DNA of 5,093 nucleotides from Desulfobacterales bacterium. Lineage in GTDB: Bacteria; Desulfobacterota; Desulfobacteria; Desulfobacterales; QNYZ01. The position numbers and the translations under genes were made by a program. Shown piece after piece: positions 5,041 through 5,093 of this stretch. The stretch spans positions 1 to 5,093 of the forward strand of contig JAOZUU010000017.1 of assembly GCA_029938515.1 (NCBI GenBank), read 5' to 3'. Position 1 is the stretch's first letter. The number at the start of each line of letters is the position of its first letter. The notes beneath the pieces are model-generated. The model did not search any database and was not told the origin of the DNA. It worked only from the letters and a program-made list of their open reading frames with translations.

Positions 5041-5093
5041 TCAAAGGTCCCGAAGCTTTAGGGCCGCGGAAAAAATTAAATCCACCATTATCC
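5041..5093 (-). CDS. Possible C-terminal end of an upstream gene
   Basis: One minus-strand frame is open from the window edge and reads IMVDLIFSAALKLRDL before a TGA at 5041-5043, three bases ahead of the ATG of the HsdR-like gene. Such close packing, plus the lack of a ribosome site for that gene, would fit translational coupling. With only about 16 residues the frame may be open by chance, and I cannot name a family. Confidence 0.3.
   Translation of the reverse strand, partial: IMVDLIFSAALKLRDL

Overview
This is a bacterial window in which every supported gene lies on the minus strand. In transcription order, from high to low coordinates, it holds: the possible tail of an unknown gene; a small HsdR N-terminal-like protein; a TadA-like nucleoside deaminase; infC (IF3); rpmI (bL35); rplT (bL20); pheS; and the first 363 codons of pheT, which runs off the left edge. 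The infC-rpmI-rplT-pheS-pheT order is the classic translation operon. thrS, often found just upstream of infC, is absent, and the deaminase and HsdR-like genes stand there instead. The PheS type with a four-cysteine insert, mid-range GC and heptad repeats between genes would suit a Desulfobacterota (former deltaproteobacterial) genome. That placement is an inference from style, not a proof.

Layout: 1-1091 pheT (partial); 1092-1246 a long pheS-pheT spacer with two oppositely oriented heptad repeat tracts; 1247-2269 pheS; 2344-2694 rplT; 2742-2939 rpmI; 2940-3175 a spacer with two strong inverted repeats that can also pair with each other; 3176-3715 infC with an apparent ATA start behind a strong Shine-Dalgarno; 3716-3861 the infC leader; 3862-4386 the deaminase; 4387-4473 a spacer made mostly of seven consecutive heptads; 4474-5037 the HsdR-like gene; 5041-5093 a possible upstream gene end.

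The core genes serve translation. IF3 acts in initiation, bL35 and bL20 are 50S subunit proteins, and PheS plus PheT form the (alpha-beta)2 phenylalanyl-tRNA synthetase. The likely regulatory points are the non-canonical infC start codon, as in IF3 autoregulation elsewhere, and the structured infC-rpmI spacer. I see no new defence or mobile system. The least ordinary items are the infC-rpmI RNA folds, the heptad repeats with a shared 13-base edge next to two start codons, and an HsdR-like domain that lacks a catalytic acidic residue.
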